Shown: positions 61,179 to 64,000 of the stretch, piece after piece
Layout of the letters: every line of letters begins with the position of its first letter
Numbering within the stretch: position 1 is the stretch's first letter
Assembly: GCA_963668015.2 (NCBI GenBank)
Contig: CAXXCR010000038.1
Span: 171,774 to 235,773 of the forward strand
Length of the DNA stretch: 64,000 bases
From: Ilyobacter_A sp963668015
GTDB taxonomy: Bacteria > Fusobacteriota > Fusobacteriia > Fusobacteriales > Fusobacteriaceae
Reading direction: 5' to 3'
Notes under the pieces: generated by a model
Database searches by the model: none
What the model was told of the DNA's origin: nothing
The model's input: only the letters and a program-made list of their open reading frames with translations
Position numbers and translations under genes: made by a program

Positions 61179-61749
61179 GTCAAGCTGCTACTTTTACTTA
61201 TGAATAACACGGATGAAATGAAATAAAAAACAAATGCAAAACCTTGGTAACAGAGCGAAATATAGGAAAAGAGTTAGGTTTACAGAGATAAAACAAAAAC
61301 TTCAGTTTTTTAGGTCTTGGCTATAATCTAATAAAAAATATAAATCAGAAATCGGGAAAATTTAGTATTTACAACAATGAACTACGACTTTTTATCTGGT
61401 AATGTTTGATAAATTCTTTCTTACTACTTTAATCTAAAAGAGTTTTATTATGAAAATAATTTATAGTATCCTATATCACTGAAAATATTTTTTATTAAGA
61501 TCTAAATTTAAATAACATAATTTGATTTTGAAAAAGCCGACAAAATAATTTAAGTGGTTTGTATTTTTTATATAAATTAAAATAAATAGAAATTTTTGAA
61601 ACAAAATAATTTGACATTTTTATATTACAATACTACAATTTTAATATTAGAACTAGTTGTTATCTTTAAAAAGAACTAATTTAAACTTTAATTTTTATAT
61701 TCTTAGAGTGTAGATATAGGAATACGATTAAGTTAGTAGCAACTTGAGC
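61179..61749. repeat. Region bounded by IS982-like ends, with family A fragment
   Basis: The left end GTCAAGCTGCTACTTTTAC and the right end, read inward, GCTCAAGTTGCTACTAACTT, match the IS982-type terminus. The first 120 bases hold decayed family A pieces (AACACGGATGAAAT, AAAACCTTGGTAACAGAG, GTTTACAGAG). The middle is AT-rich without a reading frame. It fills the gap between trkA and the next gene, whose ribosome-binding site lies just past the right end. Confidence 0.65.
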
Positions 61750-61786
61750 TAATTTAATAAAAATTTATTTGAAGGTGATAATGTAT

Positions 61787-62020
61787 ATGACTAACGATAT
61801 TTATTTTTTCCTTAGAAAAGAAAAGATTTTTGCTTTAAGAGATGCTAAAAATAAAAATTTAACTAGATCATTTTTAATGAGAGCAATTAAACATTATAAT
61901 GAAATTTATTTCAAATACTATGATTTGTATTCATATGATCCTATTGTAAATGAGGAACTTTCTGAACTAAAAGTTGCTATATCTAAACTAAAATTTAAAA
62001 TTAATTCTATAGATACCTAG
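61787..62020 (+). CDS. Unknown small helical protein
   Basis: The protein of 77 residues (MTNDIYFFLRKEKIFALRDAK) is basic in its first half and helical throughout, ending ELKVAISKLKFKINSIDT. I recognise no family. The ATG at 61787 lies 9 bases after AAGGTG; another ATG at 61781 is possible. It lies 54 bases before the Cache-GGDEF gene and may be co-transcribed with it. Confidence 0.55.
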   Translation: MTNDIYFFLRKEKIFALRDAKNKNLTRSFLMRAIKHYNEIYFKYYDLYSYDPIVNEELSELKVAISKLKFKINSIDT

Positions 62021-62074
62021 AAACTGTTGGTGGCTTTTTATTTCATATTTATTAATTTAGAAAGAGATGATTTT

Positions 62075-63643
62075 ATGAAAATAAGTGAGAATTACAGTAT
62101 AAAAAAAATTACATTCATAGTTTCATTTATTGTTTTTTTATTTATGATGTTAATAAGCAGTTATATTTTTTATCAAAAGAAAAAATCTTTAGAGTATCAT
62201 GTTTATCAGACGGGGAAAAATTATCTTCAAATAACGTCTGATGCTCTAGAAGTTTGGATTTCTGAACAGTTAAAGTTGGCTCAAGTACTGGCCTCAGATC
62301 CAAGAGTAGTAAACGCAGCTAAAAATCCTAAAGATGAAAAAATAGTGGGAGAAGCACATGATTTTTTAAAAGCAGTTCATGAAAGGTATCCGCAATACGA
62401 AAACTTGCCAATACTTGTATTTACAGATACTGATTTTGAAATAAATTATAACGGAGAAAAAAAGACTATAAAAAACGGGACTATCTTAACCGATACAGTA
62501 GAGGGGAAAACAATCGGTAAAGCTGGTATGAAATATAATTTCGTAGAAGAGATATATAAAGGGAAAGAATTTTTTATAAGTAAAGTATATCCCAGTATTT
62601 TTAGGGGACATCCAATTTTTGTTCTAACAGTTCCTGTCATTGATAAAGGTAAATTAATAGGAGTAATAGCAGTATCACCGAAGATGGATTTTTTTACAAA
62701 TATTTTTTTAGACAAACTTAAGCATGGAGAAACAGGGTATACTGCTTTATTTGATGACAGGTGGGTTACAATAGCTCATCCAGATAATTCATTGATTTTA
62801 AATGATTCTAAAGAAGTGAAATTAAGATTAAAATCTATAGTTCAAAATATGATGGAAAAAAATATTTTTTTTAAAACAAAGTTTAATGGGATTGACAAAT
62901 ATTATGTTATAGAGAAAATTTCCCTAAAAGAGGAAAATACTGCAAATACCTGGTATTTGATTTTTGCTCAAAATGAAGAAGAGGTATTAAGTCCGGCATA
63001 TAAGACATTAAAAGTTTCTATTCTCATATCATTAGTAGTCACATTGGCAGCTGGATTTTTTACAAGTTTTTTAGGGGAAAATCATATAAATTTTATTGAA
63101 AAAGAGGTCCTTAAAAAAGCTAATGCCAATCTTGAAACCAAAGTAAAGGAAAGAACTGAAAAGCTCAAGGTCTTAGCAATTACAGATAGTATGACGGGAT
63201 TGTTTAATCATGCATATTTTTTGAAAATATTAAAAAAATATATTGAAAACTCAGAAATAGAAAAATTTTCTTTAATTATGAGTGATTTAGATAATTTCAA
63301 AAAAATAAATGATACTTATGGTCATCCTGTAGGAGACGAGGTTCTCATACAATTTTCAAGAATAATTAAAAAGAATATAAAGGGATGCGATATTGCAGGA
63401 AGATACGGCGGAGAAGAATTTGTGATCCTGCTTACTGAATGTGAACTTGAAAATGCTATAAAAATAGCCGACAAAATAAGAAAAGATCTTTTTCAGTATA
63501 GATTTAAAGATATAGATAAAGAGATAAGCTCAAGTTTTGGAGTGTGTGAATGGAAAGGTGAAGATTTGATTACATTGATTAAAAAAGCGGATAATTTTTT
63601 GTATAAAGCTAAAATTTCTGGGAAGAATTGTATAAAATATTAA
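62075..63643 (+). CDS. dCache-GGDEF diguanylate cyclase
   Basis: The protein of 522 residues has an N-terminal span (ITFIVSFIVFLFMMLISSYIF) and a large extracytoplasmic Cache sensor (about 35-300, with FISKVYPSIFRGHPIFVLTVPVIDKGKLIGV split over its strands). A second span follows (LKVSILISLVVTLAAGFF), then a short coiled coil and a GGDEF domain with RYGGEEFVILL and TDSMTGLFNHAYFL. The I-site position reads KGCD, so feedback inhibition is doubtful. Its plan matches the protein at 43.1 kb. The ATG at 62075 follows AAAGAGATGA. Confidence 0.9.
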   Translation: MKISENYSIKKITFIVSFIVFLFMMLISSYIFYQKKKSLEYHVYQTGKNYLQITSDALEVWISEQLKLAQVLASDPRVVNAAKNPKDEKIVGEAHDFLKAVHERYPQYENLPILVFTDTDFEINYNGEKKTIKNGTILTDTVEGKTIGKAGMKYNFVEEIYKGKEFFISKVYPSIFRGHPIFVLTVPVIDKGKLIGVIAVSPKMDFFTNIFLDKLKHGETGYTALFDDRWVTIAHPDNSLILNDSKEVKLRLKSIVQNMMEKNIFFKTKFNGIDKYYVIEKISLKEENTANTWYLIFAQNEEEVLSPAYKTLKVSILISLVVTLAAGFFTSFLGENHINFIEKEVLKKANANLETKVKERTEKLKVLAITDSMTGLFNHAYFLKILKKYIENSEIEKFSLIMSDLDNFKKINDTYGHPVGDEVLIQFSRIIKKNIKGCDIAGRYGGEEFVILLTECELENAIKIADKIRKDLFQYRFKDIDKEISSSFGVCEWKGEDLITLIKKADNFLYKAKISGKNCIKY

Positions 63644-63765
63644 ACTAAAATTATACGAAAGTTTGCTAAAATAAAATTTGTATAAATAACTTAAAATCTT
63701 TTGACTTCAAGTATTTCTATATGTCTGAAACGGGCTTCGCAGCGTCTTAAATAACTTTTGTTTTA

Positions 63766-64000
63766 TTAAAACTTTATCTCATCTAGCAGTTTTTCTGTCT
63801 CTTCGTCAATATAGGCTGTCTCCATGAGTTCATCCGCCCACGAATATCTGCCTTTTATTTTGTTTAAAATATATAAGGACAGTGCTTTAACAATAGGGAT
63901 TTCACTCCACACAGACGAGTTTAGGAACCTCAGATCATTCTCATCTGCTTTGTTGATATTTTCTAATATTTTTTTGCACTGCTCGCATATAAGCAGGCAC
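63766..64000 (-). CDS. Partial unknown protein (C-terminal part)
   Basis: The reverse frame is open to the window edge and ends at TAA (63768-63766). The visible 77 residues start CLLICEQCKKILENI, where the C-x2-C could be half of a zinc ribbon, and continue with acidic helices ending LLDEIKF. The family cannot be told from this part. Confidence 0.55.
   Translation of the reverse strand, partial: CLLICEQCKKILENINKADENDLRFLNSSVWSEIPIVKALSLYILNKIKGRYSWADELMETAYIDEETEKLLDEIKF

Noticed and set aside
1..64000. Prophage, restriction, toxin-antitoxin or other defence island
   Set aside because: I found no integrase, phage structural, nuclease-methylase or toxin-antitoxin pair; the accessory signals are the IS, its repeats and small unknown genes.
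1..64000. tRNA or rRNA genes
   Set aside because: No stretch showed a T-loop GTTCRANNC with matching acceptor stems, nor any rRNA segment, on reading both strands by eye.

Overview
The window is AT-rich and densely coded, with lipid A and Kdo genes (lpxK, kdsB), TonB-dependent B12 uptake, HslU and SMC. Together with the protein sequences this points to a Gram-negative low-GC anaerobe of the Fusobacteriota (Ilyobacter/Propionigenium/Psychrilyobacter type); the phylum is an inference from gene content. No rRNA or tRNA gene was recognised.

Layout. 0-10.5 kb: a forward housekeeping run (hslU 3' end, smc, ABC-class ATPase, lpxK, a frameshifted unknown, PTS EIIA, nadD, cupin, alpha/beta hydrolase, bioC), then kdsB on the other strand. 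11-15.6 kb: small unknowns, a phosphatase and a tldD with several frameshifts. 15.7-18.1 kb: a reverse MarR-led operon. 18.2-21.3 kb: an HD-GYP gene split by an IS982-type element, divergent from a diguanylate cyclase. 21.4-24.9 kb: a zincin-like lipoprotein gene with an internal amber codon, an HD hydrolase under an adenine riboswitch, a truncated rarD. 25.3-28.5 kb: a GGDEF-EAL protein and a cluster of small promoter/terminator units that look like sRNAs. 28.6-32.2 kb: pmbA, slyD, a tRNA methyltransferase-like gene. 32.2-38.4 kb: a cobalamin-riboswitch operon btuC-btuD-btuF-tonB-btuB. 39-50.9 kb: transporters, an RHH-WYL regulator, an orphan ABC binding protein, a Cache-GGDEF protein, NptA-like Na/Pi transporter, HD hydrolase, serine protease. 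51-57.6 kb: small genes, a yjdF riboswitch with yjdF, frameshifted recQ, a Cys-rich protein, hflX. 57.6-64 kb: a tandem pair of 49-residue secreted peptides, trkA-trkH, a Cache-GGDEF protein and a partial gene.

Three themes cross the window. First, an IS982-type element (19131-20028) shares its terminal inverted repeat (core CAAGTTGCTACTT) with two families of non-coding dispersed repeats in intergenic gaps, so these look like non-autonomous elements mobilised by it. Second, cyclic-di-GMP signalling is dense: three GGDEF proteins, one GGDEF-EAL protein and one HD-GYP gene inactivated by the IS. Third, three riboswitches (adenine, cobalamin, yjdF) are visible with their expression platforms.

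Several genes carry single-base frameshifts, often at homopolymers (tldD, nadD, recQ, transposase, an unknown at 6.8 kb). This may reflect sequence error rather than gene decay and should be borne in mind for every call marked pseudogene.
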